Shown here piece by piece: positions 20,924 through 32,744 of a DNA stretch of 64,000 bases. Positions within the stretch are counted from its first letter, which is position 1; each line of letters opens with the position of its first letter. This DNA is from Athripsodes cinereus (Eukaryota; Arthropoda; Insecta; Trichoptera; Leptoceridae), in contig OX388314.1 in NCBI GenBank assembly GCA_947579605.1, positions 62,001-126,000 on the forward strand. The letters are read 5' to 3'. The notes beneath the pieces are model-generated. The model was given only the letters and a program-made list of their open reading frames with translations. It ran no database searches and was not told where the DNA came from. A program made the translations under genes and the position numbers.

Positions 20924-23900
20924 TTATATACCTCTATTGAGTTCAATGATAGTAGATTCCTCATTGGTACCACATTCGCACTCAGGGGAGGGGAAAACTC
21001 CAATCCTTGCTAACGAGGTGGCAACCAAACAATGTCCGATTCGCATTCTGGAAATGAGGGAAATGTCCAATTTTGATTGTCGTTCAATTTCAAACCACGG
21101 ACGACATGGAATCTTTTTTTGTATGTTTTTATAGAACATTCCGGTTGCTGATATTTGCCAATAACTGTGCCACTCCGACCTTATGAGATTCATGATGGTG
21201 GGTAAGAAATCGTCCGTGGGTTGGGAAAATGCGTTAGGCAAGTACCCGCCTGTGCAGGCCAATTTTGCCAGGCGGTCAACGGCTTCGTTTCCGGATATTC
21301 CAATATGAGACGGGATCCAACAGAATACAATATCATATCCCATGCATGAGGCATAGAATGCAAGATGTCGGATTTCAAATACTATACTGTTGCTACACTT
21401 TTTCGCATTAGATTTAAGGTTTTGAAGAAGTGAAAGTGAGTCAGTGTATATTACTGAAAATCTTATTTGTAGATGGATGATTTTTAGCAGTGCCTCTTTC
21501 ATTGCTATGCATTCTGCGGTAAATACTGAAGAGAGGATGGGAATTTTGAAAATCCCTTCCAAATGAAGTGATGGAATATAAAAAGCAGAGCCACAACCTT
21601 GGGAACACTTGGATCCGTCAGTGAATATAGCCACGTGATTTGGCCATATCTCTTCAGTAGTCGACATGAATATTTGGTTATTGCTATTATGGTTTTGAGA
21701 TGAATATGATTTGAAAATGCCTATTGACTCCTCAATCTGAAGAGGAAAAGATAGAGCTTTGAAAGGGGTCGTGAATAGAGGTAATTTTTCTCTGGGGTAT
21801 ATTGGAATATCTGACATAAGTGAATGAAAACAAGAGGCAAGCAACGGTGGAACCTTTCTGTAAGTAGTTTCCTCACTGCAGACCTTATTGGCCAAAGCAC
21901 TTAAACTCAGAATAAGTGGGTTACCACGTATTCGATCCTCTTCATAATGAACTTACATGCCAGGGATTTTCGTCGTAGGAATAATGGCATCTCGCCCACT
22001 TCTACCTGCAGAGAGACTATTGGAGACGATCTCATTGCCCCCAATATAAGGCGCAAACACTGTGACTGAATCTTATCTAATTTGTAAGCTTGATATTTTG
22101 GTAAAGGATCCAAAAGATGGATGCCATAGTCCAAATGACTTCGAATCAGAGAGGAGTATAACATCTTCAGCGTGGAGGGGTGTGCGCCCCACCAAACCCG
22201 CGAAACCGCACGAAGAATATTCAAGTTTTTTTCACATTTGCTCACAATAAGGTCTATGTGGATGTTCCATGACAACTTTCTTTGTAAATTCATCCCCAAG
22301 AATTTGACAGAATCCACACTAGGAATCTGAATTCCCTCAAACAAAACATCAACGTTGGGAGGATTCCGTTTTTTGGAGAAAATAACTACCTTACTTTTAT
22401 CCGGAGCGAGATCAAGACTATTGTCAGAAAGCCATGTGCTCAAGCCCTTCATTACCTGACTCAACTGATCAGCTCCGACTTTAATGTCTTTATGATGCAC
22501 ATATATAACTAAGTCATCGGCATATTGCAATAATTTACAATCGTTTGGGAGGAGGCCATGAATGTCATATGAATATATGTTAAATAATAAAGGGCTCAGC
22601 ACTGAACCCTGGGGCAAGCCTTTGAAAACCGTTCTACGTACCTGACCGTCTGGAGTGTCGATCACAATCTCTCTTTGGGTTAACATGTCGAATATCAAGC
22701 TAGTAAGAGAATTTGGGACTCCTATATTACTTAATTTTCGTTTTAAAGTATTAATATCGACATTGTCATAGGCGCTGGATATATCTGCAAAGCACGCAAC
22801 TGTGCTCTTCTGTTCCAATTGAGCAAGCTGAATATCAGTCACCAGGATACTTACGTTGTCGAGACAAGATTTTTCTTTCCTAAATCCGAGTTGATGAGGG
22901 GGGAGGAGACACCTATTTTCCACAAACCACTCCAGACGCACCTTCACCATGAGCTCAAGGATTTTGAGTAAACAACATGACAATGCTATGGGTCTATATG
23001 AAGATGCTAGAGAAGGGTTTTTGCCATTTTTCAAAATAGGGACGACCAATTGTTTTTTTCCATGCCAGAGGAATTATGGATAAATTAAGAGCCAAATTGT
23101 AGATGGATAAGATTGTGGATAAAACTGGGGCAGGACAGTGTTTTATCATGGAGTAGTTAATAAAATCCACTCCAGGGGCAGAGTCAGAGATGCAACTTTT
23201 TACCGCTGATAGAAGTTCATTGAATGTAAATTTTTCTGCCAACCAACTTGCCGTTGGATCCTCTGTATTTAATGAAAGAGGCTCTATTTGGTTAGCAACA
23301 AAAGGAGGGGCAAGTCGATCCAGGAAATCTTCGATGCATTCTCCTATTTGGGAAGATTTATTTGGTTGAGAGAATGAGCCCCTAAATCGGCGAATCATGC
23401 TCCAAACCTCCGAGGTAGCAGTTTCTGGTGACAATGAGGAACAAAAATTTCGCCATCCCTGTCTCTTCTTACGTTGCAAGATTCGCTTTGCCAAAGCTTG
23501 CAATCTCTTAACCTCCAAGTAATTTCCAAGTGACATATCCCTTCTATACTTTCGCATTGCGTTTTTTCGATCTTGCACTGCGGCACTACACTCTGGGTCC
23601 CACCATGAGGGAGACTCTTTTAGATTGCGAGATAATGATGCACGCGGAATTGACGAATTAGCCGCAGATATTATATGTTCGGTTAAGGTTGATGTCATAG
23701 TATCAATATCCGAAGGAACTTGTTCACGCAGAAAAGATGTCTCAAGAGAAGTTCTAAAGCTCTCCCAATCAGCCCGCCCAGTGTTAAAACAATTTCAACG
23801 ATTTTTTTTGATATTAATATTAAACTTAACGTTTACTGCTACTTTAATTGGGAAATGATCACTGGAGTAAGGATCTTCCAGAACATGCCATACTATAGAT

Positions 23901-24498
23901 GGTGCTAAGTCAGCAGTGCAAATGGTGAGATCCACGGCACTAGAATTTTGTGTGGGAGGAGAAAAGCGAGTAGGGGATCCGTCGTTGAGGATACAAAGCG
24001 TATTACTATCTATAAAATCAAGAATAGCTTTCCCACACGAATCTGTGGAGTGGCAACCCCATGAAGTGGAATGTGCATTAAAGTCTCCCAAGAGTATAAA
24101 AGATTTTGAGATTTTGTGTAGCAAATGATTGAAATATGTAAGGTCAAATGGAGTCTTAGGGGTAGATAAACAGAGACAAAAGATGTTCCAGAAATGTCCA
24201 CAGCAACAATTTGGAAATCTGCACGTTTGGGCAATGGGATTCGGATATAGGGGATATCAGACTTAATAAACAAAGCTGCACCCCCTTTTCCGTCTAAACG
24301 ATCATCACGAACAGACATGTATCCGGGCAGATTAAAAAGGGATTCTGGATGTAACCATGTTTCAGAAATGGCTGCGACGGAAATGTTAAATTTTTTTATG
24401 AGTGATATTGCTTCGCTTCTATTTGAAACGATACTTCGACTGTTCCATTGGATAATATTGAGCTTTGAAAAACTAGCTTTTGTCTTGTTGGTCACCAT
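20924..24498 (-). pseudogene. I-like element ORF2: EEP endonuclease, RT, RNase H with frameshifts
   Basis: The start is ATG at 24498 (MVTNKTKASF), overlapping the end of ORF1 by 26 bases. Endonuclease motifs are IQWNSRSI, AAISETWL (24498-24010), then ILLGDFNAHSTSWGC and YSSDHFPI in the next frame (24124-23795). RT in 23698-22994 and 23049-21907 has FADISSAYDNV, GLPQGSVLSPLLF and LQYADDLVIYV. RNase H in 21895-20924 has IFTDGSKCS, TAECIAMKEAL, YTDSLSLL and WIPSHIGISGNEAVDRLAK. Frames break at about 24130, 23750, 23030 and 21900. All catalytic motifs survive but no single ORF does, so this copy is not expected to be active. Confidence 0.88.
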
Positions 24499-25742
24499 TA
24501 TGATTTTTATGAAAAGAAGTGAGTATTGAAGGAAGTGAGGCAGCGATGGACGGTAAAGAATTGGGTTGTGACATTAGTTGAAAGAATAATTGCATAAAAC
24601 AATTCAAAATAGTTTGGAGGTCAGAAGTTGCGGGTTTTGGATTGTCTGGGGTGGAATTGCCACTTAAGGCACATCCGTCTACAGGATTCGAAACTTGGCC
24701 ATTTTTGTAGAATAGGAGGTTTTCGTGTTCAGTGTTAATTGGTTTGTTGTGAATGGGTTGGTGGTGATTTTTCGTTGTTTTTGAAATTTTAGTGACAGTA
24801 GATGATTGAGTAGGGGAAGATTGAGGAGCAGATGCAACTTTTTCTGCAAAACTGGATATTGCAAGAAGGAGTAGATGCTTCTTTGTAGGAAATATTGTCC
24901 ATAGCCATTGAGTGCTTAATATTTTTTTGGCGGGTGAGTTCTGGGCAGGATAGACTAGATGCATTATGTGAGCCATTGCAATTGACACATTTAGCCAACG
25001 TAGAAGTGCATTCCTCTCCGAAATGGGCTTCTCCACATTTGAAACAACGAGGATTTGATCTACATTGTGTCTTTTGGTGACCAAATCGGCAGCACCCAAA
25101 ACACAAGACGGTTGGAAATACATATTGCTCTGTTTTCATTGAGACATGATACAGGTATACGTGTGGGGGTAACTTCTGACCCTCAAAGGTCAGTACGACC
25201 GACCTTGAAGGACGCCATTCTACTGTCCCTGAAGAAGAATCCTTGAAATTAAGGCGACGCGCCTTTATTACTTTGCCATAGCCGTAAGGCACCTCCGTAG
25301 CTTCCACTATCTCTTCAATTGAGATGTCTGTAGAAACACCTCTAACTATACCCATTTTGTGGAGCTTAAAAGATGGGATATAACACTTCAGGTTATTTGC
25401 TGATACGAAATTAGAAGTTAAGAAGTCGTTTGCTGCAAGAGCCGATTTAAATGTTAGAGAAATTTTATTTCTCGCTTCTATCTTAACTCTACCTGTCGCT
25501 ATGTTTTTTATTCCCGAATTGCATAATAATTTCCCGAATGCCATTGGATCCTTATGTTTACTTGGATCCTGATTTTGTACGAATATTAAATATGGGCCAT
25601 GGGCCTCCACACTATACAGCTCCAATGGCCTCTCCGTAACACCACTTGGAGAAAAAGGCATCTTCGAAGGGTGAGTGCTCGTAAGCTCGCTAGGCGATCT
25701 TGATCTTTTTCTTAAATCAGGAGGCTCCGAAGGAGCCTCCAT
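24473..25742 (-). pseudogene. I-like element ORF1 (gag-like, zinc knuckles), frameshifted
   Basis: Starts MEAPSEPPDLRKRSRSP at 25742. A middle region resembles a nucleic-acid-binding fold (YLIFVQNQDPSKHKDP), followed by three CCHC-type knuckles: CFGCCRFGHQKTQC, CFKCGEAHFGEEC and CVNCNGSHNASSLSC. A frame change near 24880 moves the C-terminal low-complexity Ser/Thr/Pro part (AEKVASAPQSSPTQSS) into another frame. ORF1 proteins of such LINEs bind element RNA to form the transposition particle. Confidence 0.85.
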
Positions 25743-25988
25743 CTTGATATGTAAAGACGCTAATACGTGTAGATCTAATACAGTATTTTAAAAAGAAAAA
25801 TAAATGGTAAGAAAAATAATAAAAGAAAAAAAAAAAAATAACTTATCGATCGCCCCTCTCCGCTCCCCAGAAGCAGCAACAAAAACAAAAAATAATTCTG
25901 AACAAAAATAACAGCACTGTAAGCACGCTATAACAAAAAACACGACTGCCCGCAACAAGAAGCCAGCAACGAATCCACCTACCTATAT

Positions 25989-26351
25989 AATACTTACATA
26001 TTTTTTTATAGATTATATACTGCACACAATACAAAGTTACACTTCAGTACGTGAGCGTACCTACCCAGGATTTTCTCTAGAAGGGGGTGCAGAAGTTTAT
26101 CATTTTTTTTATTTCTACAACTACCAAATCTGCCAAATATGTGGACGGACGTATTTTTGGTTTCAGTTCTTACTTCTTACGATTTAGAAATTTGGAATAC
26201 CCGCAAACCCCCCCCCCCCTCCTCTAATATTCAATTTGGAATATCAATCAACTTCAAGGGGTGGGCATCTTAGGCTTAGCTTTTCACTTTGATGCTAATT
26301 TTTCTTACTATTTCAATCTTTTATCACTCTTTTCAGTTTTACTATAGGTAC
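25989..26351. other. AT-rich sequence
   Basis: No gene seen. A C run at about 26208-26219 and generic AT-rich sequence. Confidence 0.4.
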
Positions 26352-26624
26352 TAGTGATGTAACGAATATCCGTATTCGCATTCGCATATTTCAGAAAAAT
26401 ATGCGAATGTTTTGCGAATATTATTTCTGTAATAAAGTATCGAATATTTGGTAAAAGTACCGGATACTTACCCGGTACATTGTACCGGGTACCCAAAAAG
26501 GTACCCAAAAAACATGTACACATTATATATTGATGCCAATAAAGCTTTATTTATTTATTAATTTATTACATTGTAGAAATCCAAAAAATAGAATATCCAA
26601 AATCACACATTCTTTACATCACTA
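26352..26624. mobile_element. hAT-type MITE with GCGAAT repeats
   Basis: Inverted ends TAGTGATGTAACGAAT and (degenerate) CTTTACATCACTA. Flanking octamers ATAGGTAC (26344-26351) and GTAGGTAC (26625-26632) differ by one base. The interior has repeated CGCATTCGCAT-type motifs on the left and a palindromic TACCCGGTACATTGTACCGG block. Same family as 28460-32736. Confidence 0.8.
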
Positions 26625-26632
26625 GTAGGTAC

Positions 26633-28459
26633 CTAAGCGTAAGTGTGACGCTCCAACTGTCGAATATTGTGGTGATTCTCCGCTCTCTTATCTTATGGCT
26701 ATAATAATTACAATTGTGCGAAAAACATTTTTTTTTGTGATAACTCAATTTATAAGACAATTAAATAAATATTCCCGTATAAATTTCTATGAAATCGAAA
26801 CTTTCAAGTTAGTTCGTTCGGTAAGCGCACCACCAGAGAACATAATTATGTTTAGCTTTTTAAACGTATTTTGAAGATCCCCCCCCCTTGTTACGCCCGT
26901 ATTGCAGATATAAGTACAACACGGAATATTAGTAAATTTATTATTTATGAATACAGGAAGCACAGGATTGGCACAATGCCAGGACTCGGGCAGAGAGGGT
27001 ATTTGCTCAAGCCGTTAAATTTCAGAGGGCCCAGAATTTTAGAAAACATATTACGTAAGTTGACCTACGTCACCTACGTGTTCAGGCAAATTTATAAAAT
27101 ATAACAAAATCGAGGAGGTCGTGAAACATATTTTCATATTCGTTTACTAGATTTAAAATATAGCGACGGGGTGGGGGGTGAATTCGAGTGAGAAAGTTAG
27201 TAGACCATTTTCCCCAGGGTGTATTTCACTCTAACCCGGGGCCTGCCTAAAGCTACATATGTCAGAATAATGATGTACCTGTAGGTGTGTGAGGGTCCAT
27301 CTAAATCTAAATGAATATTAGTCTCTACACGAGTGGATAAATATAATTTCAGTCAGGTAGTTATGTACCTATACCCTATACCCTACCAGTACATAGGTAA
27401 TTATGTACACATCTACTAGGTATAACCTATTTAATAAAAACCATCTTCCTATCTATTACGACTTATTTATGTACGGAAATAGTGAATTTACCTGCTAATC
27501 GAAGAGAGACCCACCTCACACCCGGATATTTCAGGAGTCATAGACTCCTATTTATCCGCACATTCAAACCAAAATAGTCCTCACGGGCGGGCCATTGGGC
27601 AGGTCTGAAGGACCGACCGGCTTAAACCGCCGCGCCGCCGTGGGAATCTTACGTCGTGGGAAGCTACACTCTTCAATGCCCCTTTTGAAAGTATGTTTAT
27701 TTTATTGAATAAAAAAAAATACATAATTTTATAAAAAAGCATAAAACAGGACAAAATATAGTAAGTACAATTAATAAAAGGTAGATGACATCGAGTAAAT
27801 ATGATATATAAAAATTGCTGAGTAACAAAAAGCCGAAGTGAGGTGTCCAGAAACTTGTTATTTGGCGTTCAGAAGGCGCGAGCCCGAGAATCACCAGTGC
27901 CGAATTGTGTGAAAACATTAAACCCTCCCAAATGGGACATACCTCCCAAACCTACTCTCCACCAAGGAAGACAGGACGATACAACGAGAAAACGATTTCA
28001 CTATCGCGCCAACGCCGCAAAGGGCAAAAACCAACCCTAAGACTCTCCTGCGTCAGGCGGGGTTGAACCCGTCTGACGCGGAAGCTCCCAACGAGATACC
28101 CACACAGCCACAAAACCTGCTAAGTAAATTCCTACCTCAATGAAATTTATTTACAATCCTCATGTCACGGCTATATCCAATATTTATTTTTTTACTGTGA
28201 ACACAAAAGCCATCACTCACCGTAACAGTGTTCACCTTTGCGATGAGTGAGCAATACAATTTTGGTACAGCTCAAAACACATTACCCTTGTGCATTGAAT
28301 ACAATATTAAAAAAACGATTAACTTGAGAATAAGCGCACTAATAAACACATATTAAATAAATTCAATTAAAAAAAAAATTCACTATTAAACTCCGATCAA
28401 AATAGCAAACTACCTATGTAGGTACCTACCTACTATTTACTGTTGAAATATGTATGCAC
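26633..28459. other. Gene-free stretch with repeat fragments
   Basis: A C run at about 26879-26887. 27535-27660 is an inverted relative of the 19480-19650 repeat. 27840-28110 is a G+C-richer block (CGCGAGCCCGAGAATCACCA ... GTCAGGCGGGGTTGAACCC) that looks like a transposon 3' end but was not classified. The small ORFs here show no recognisable protein. Confidence 0.4.
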
Positions 28460-28460
28460 T

Positions 28461-29624
28461 AGTGATGTAACGAATGTGTGATTTTGGATATTCGCGAATG
28501 CGAATGCGAATATTTGTTGCCGACATTCGCGAATGCGAATGCGAATAGCGAATATTGACTTCAAAATAATTATAATAATTCTTTATTCAAATAATATTGC
28601 TTACAATTACATAAATTTACAACAAAAGACAATGAAAGATACATAATAATATGACAGCCACACTAGCCATAAGGCTGTGTCGTGGCAGAGAAACAGTAAA
28701 TTTATCATGTTAAACAATAACAAAAATAAACAACAAGTGAGTCAGTATGTCAGTCTGTGCAGATAGTTAAAATGAGTTATGTCACAAGTGAGTGAGTCAG
28801 TGAGCGAGCCAGCAATTTAGTCAGTGAAAGAGTGAGTCAGTGGGTGAGCTCGCACCTGAGTCAACGAAAGAGCAAGACGAATGAAAAAACAGAATATGTC
28901 AGAATATGCCAGAGAGGCGACCCAACAGCCACAACTGAACAAAAACCAAATAGTCTCAGTAAATATATACATCAAATCATTAAATTTAACTCATCAAATT
29001 ACACCAAAAACCTCAGCATAGCCTCAGACTCTTCCTGAGGCTATGCTGAGGTTTAGAAATGGTATAGGAATTTGAAATATTTCAAAACTCCTCGGTTTTC
29101 TTAAAGAATTTTTTTTTGCAGTACCTTTTTCCACAATGTACCGGGTAAGTATCCGGTACTTTCACTGAATTACTGATTTTTTCTTCATTTACATGGTACA
29201 CAACAGATGAAACACATATAAATATAAACATGTAAGCGACAAAAACATTCCAATAGTCTTACATCGAAACAGTGCACACTTCAGCAATAACACACAAAAC
29301 AAATAGAAAATCTTACACACAATACATTAATTCACAATACATCCACTCACCCAATTTCGCACACATAATACATTCATTCGCACAAACACATTCACACTTC
29401 ACTGATGTATGCAATAACAATACAAAAAAAAACTCTAAAAAAAGAAAAATCAAAAATTTAAAAAACAGACTAAAAATAAATACTATCCCAAACACTTCAC
29501 ATTTTATCAAACATATACATTTTTTTATATTTATTTCATCTTATTCTACTCTCAACTCTCCTTTCTCACAAACCTGACGTAATTGGCACTTTAAAATTCT
29601 ATAAACAGGGTTTCTTGAGTCTTC
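28461..29624. other. Left body of the hAT-type element
   Basis: Non-coding. It includes GAGTGAGTCAGTGAGCGAGC-type short repeats at 28730-28870, a 20-bp inverted pair (CTCAGCATAGCCTCAG / CTGAGGCTATGCTGAG) around 29010-29055, and AC-rich sequence at 29260-29570. Confidence 0.45.
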
Positions 29625-32411
29625 GTTTTTGTTTTTTTTTTTTAATGTAGAACGGATCTTGTTAAGATCTTGTTAAGATCTTGTTAAGATCTTGTTAAGA
29701 TCTTGTTAAGATCTTGTTAAGATCTTGTTAAGATCTTGTTAAGATCTTGTTAAAGGAAGCATTCTAAAGTTAATCCTATCTAAAATATTAGGCACATCGT
29801 ATTCGGACAAGCATATTTTTCTCAGGTTGCATGCATCCAGCAAAACTCTTCTTTATTCCAATTTAGGCAAATCTTTAATAAATACAGGATAATGCAATCT
29901 CTTCCTAACCAAACGAATGAATTTAGACTGAGTTCTCTCAACTTGATCGACATATTTTTTTTTAAATTTGGATTCCATACAGAGGAACAGTACTCCAGCT
30001 TGGAGCGAATCAACGATAAGTACAAGTACAAATACGATTCATATAACCTAAATGACTTTGTAGATCTCAGAATAAATCTCAGTATTTTATTGCTCTCTTC
30101 GATAATTTTGTTCACGTGATCATCAAAGTGAAGTTCAGAGTCAAACACCACACCTAAATCTCTAATCTTATGTACTTCTTTTAAATCATGATTATGGATA
30201 TTGTAAATTTATCGAATTTTGTTTCTATTTTTGGTAAAAGAGATCAGATTACACTTCTCTAGATTCAAGTGCAAGTTATTTCTGTTACAGTACTCGTGTA
30301 GTCTTCCCAAGTCCTCGTTAACCATTTCACAGTCAAACAATAATTGAATTTGACAGTATATTTTTAAATCGTCCGCAAATAATAGAAGTTCTGAGTGTTT
30401 AAAGCACTTTTTTATGTCGTTTATGAATATCGTGAAAAGTAAAGGACCCAAAACAGACCCCTGAGGGACACCAGATGTAACACTGACACTGTCAGATGAG
30501 TAACCGTTAAGTTTAACTGTCATCAATCTATCAGAAATATATGAGTCAATCCACCTTAGAAGATTCCCATGAATTCCATGAAATTCTAACTTCTTAATCA
30601 AAAGTCGATGTTCTACTTTATCAAATGCCTTTTGAAAGCCGATATAAATGGCATCCAACTGTATACGATTGTCCATACCTGAGAAAAAAAAACAGATTTG
30701 TTACTGTCGATCTTCCACTCATGAATCCATGCTGCTCTACAAGAAGATACGGCTTCAGGAAAAAAGTCATTTCTTCACGAACAATACCCTCAAATATTTT
30801 TGAAATAGGTGAATTGAATTTGGTCAGTAGTTACGAACGTCCGATTTGCTGCCAGATTTATGCAAAGGAGTAATATTAGCCATCTTCCATTTGCATGGAA
30901 AGCACCCTTCTTGTAAACTCCTAATAAATATCAGATACAGTGGTTTGGTTAAATGACTTACACACATCTTTTATATTATTGGTGCTATACCATCAGGGCC
31001 AACTCCTTTTGTTTCATCTATACCTAATAAACGTTTATGAATATAAGATTTCAAGATATTAACCGTGGATAAACATGAGTTAGTTAAAATATTTTCCGAT
31101 TCTTCAGTATTAGAATCATGTAAATTATTCAGTGAAAATACAGAACCAAAAAACGACGAAAACAAGTTCGCGATTCCCTCTGGATCGCTCGAAGTCTGGT
31201 CACCGTCACCCGTTACCCTTGGATAGCTTCTAGATTCTTTAAGGGAATTCACGAACGAAAAGAAAGACTTGACATTGCCCTTAAGTGACTTCTCAGTGTT
31301 ATTAATAAAAGACCTACATATAATCGTGATTCTGCGACAACTTCAACTGAGCTCTTAGTTGAAAAAATAAATTGTAGTCAGAATCATTACGGTTCATCTT
31401 CCAATTACGCCAAGCCTTGGACTTTCTCTTAAACAACAGAGTTCTATTAGAGAACCATTAGGGAAAATTATTAGGTGCCACCCTCTTCATAGGTGTATGC
31501 TTCTCAATTATTGGCAAAACATAACCTTAAAAAGATTCAACCATCTCATTCACCGGTCCGTTTCCCAAAACGCTGACCCAATCAACACTTTGTAGTTCAA
31601 AATTTATTTCCGAAAAGTTTGACTTAAAGTATATCAATTTCTGGATCATATTTTGAGACAAATCCTCAGCAATTTCAAACTCATAATCTATCAACAGTGA
31701 AGGATAGTGTGAATCCTTACCAACCAGTGGAGAGTCACATCTGGTAACAGAACACGGAATAGTTGAAAGAACTAAATCCAAGTTAACTTGATTGCTGTTA
31801 TAAACTCCGTTAGACTGAAACATATTGAGAAAAGATATAGATTCTATCAAATACTGCGCAACAGGACCCGAATAAGAATACGGAACAAAGATTGACTCAA
31901 CATCGGGGTCTTATTTCCATTGGATTGTTGGGATATTGAAATCTCCAATAAGACAAATATCCGTTTTGTCGTAATAGCTGATTAAACGTTCAGATATACT
32001 TTTAAAAAAGATGTTTTAAGTATTTAAGGATGTGGAAGGCGGTATATATACTACACCTAGTAGCGATGAGCATTTTTCCATGGAACTATGTGTTACCGAT
32101 GAAAAACGAATACTGGTAAAAAAACTTTCAACAATATCATCCCAAACAAGAGTGGGTGAACATCCTAGTGTCCGATTTACAGCAATTAAGACCCCACCTT
32201 CATCCCTTTTACCACTCAACATGAAATCCCTATCCTTCCGGTAAACTGTATATTCGTTTTGAAAAAGTTCGCTATCAAATATCCTACAATTTAGGCAAGT
32301 TTCCGTCAGAACAATCATATCATAATTATTTGCAAATAAGTTTGCTCTAAACTCATCGATCTTAGACTTCAAGCCCTGAAAATTCTGAGAGAATACTTTA
32401 GTGTGGTTCAC
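29625..32411 (-). mobile_element. CR1/Jockey-type LINE, decayed, nested in the hAT element
   Basis: The minus strand reads an EEP endonuclease N-terminus (VFSQNFQGLKSKIDEFRANL, 32411-32016), further endonuclease sequence (31850-31527), a linker (31252-30971), RT core (30676-30209: FQKAFDKVEHRLL, SGVPQGSVLGPLLF, LLFADDLKIY) and RT thumb (30151-29822: SLIRSKLEYCSSVWNP). Frame breaks separate each part, so it is a relic. It ends in about nine copies of the 11-mer TTAACAAGATC (29653-29752) and then an A tract (T run at 29625-29643). Confidence 0.82.
29653..29752 (+). repeat. 11-bp tandem repeat (GATCTTGTTAA)n
   Basis: About nine nearly perfect copies in direct tandem. They sit at the 3' end of the nested LINE, so they probably arose as, or expanded from, its terminal repeat. 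Confidence 0.9.
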
Positions 32412-32744
32412 CTTGTAGTATGATATAAATATTCCCTAAATAGAATATAAAATTATTGTAGGGCCCTATACTCATAGCAGTTGTACAATACTTAAAACAA
32501 ACATATAAATTAAATCTCCACAAATGCATACTTTTCCCAATAATAATAACACATCATCAAGCAAACGAACACATGAAACAATACAACAAATGCGGCCAAC
32601 ACGGAACAGACCAGATACTTTATTACTAAAATAATATTCGCAAAACATTCGCATATTTTTTTGCGAATGCGAATGCGAATACTTTGAAATATGCGAATAT
32701 TCGCGAATGCGAATGCGAATATTCGTTACATCACTAGTATGCAC

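Larger units (their letters stand above)
20592..25976 (-). mobile_element. I-like non-LTR retrotransposon, full structure, frameshifted
   Basis: Complete layout on the minus strand: 5' UTR (25976-25743), ORF1 (25742-24473), ORF2 (24498-20924), 3' UTR and a pentanucleotide tail (GAATA)4 at 20592-20611. A 12-bp repeat ACCTACCTATAT flanks it (20580-20591 and 25977-25988) and is the likely target duplication, though this motif is common locally. ORF1 with zinc knuckles, endonuclease-RT-RNase H ORF2 and a short tandem tail are I-clade features. Related to, but distinct from, the element at 45406-50860. Confidence 0.85.
28460..32736. mobile_element. hAT-type element carrying a nested LINE
   Basis: Ends TAGTGATGTAACGAAT and ATTCGTTACATCACTA are perfect 16-bp inverted repeats with an exact 8-bp duplication GTATGCAC (28452-28459 and 32737-32744). 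Subterminal arrays of GCGAATGCGAATGCGAAT occur at both ends. No hAT transposase is recognisable. The interior shares the GTACCGGGTAAGTATCCGG block (about 29145) with the short relative at 26352. Much of 29625-32411 is a non-LTR retrotransposon that must have inserted into the hAT element. Confidence 0.9.

Noticed and set aside
27697..28040. Small ORFs on both strands
   Set aside because: They overlap each other in a G+C-richer repeat-like block and show no recognisable domain.
29272..29577. 101-codon ORF rich in His, Thr and Asn
   Set aside because: Low-complexity AC-rich sequence inside the hAT-type element. No motif or splice support.
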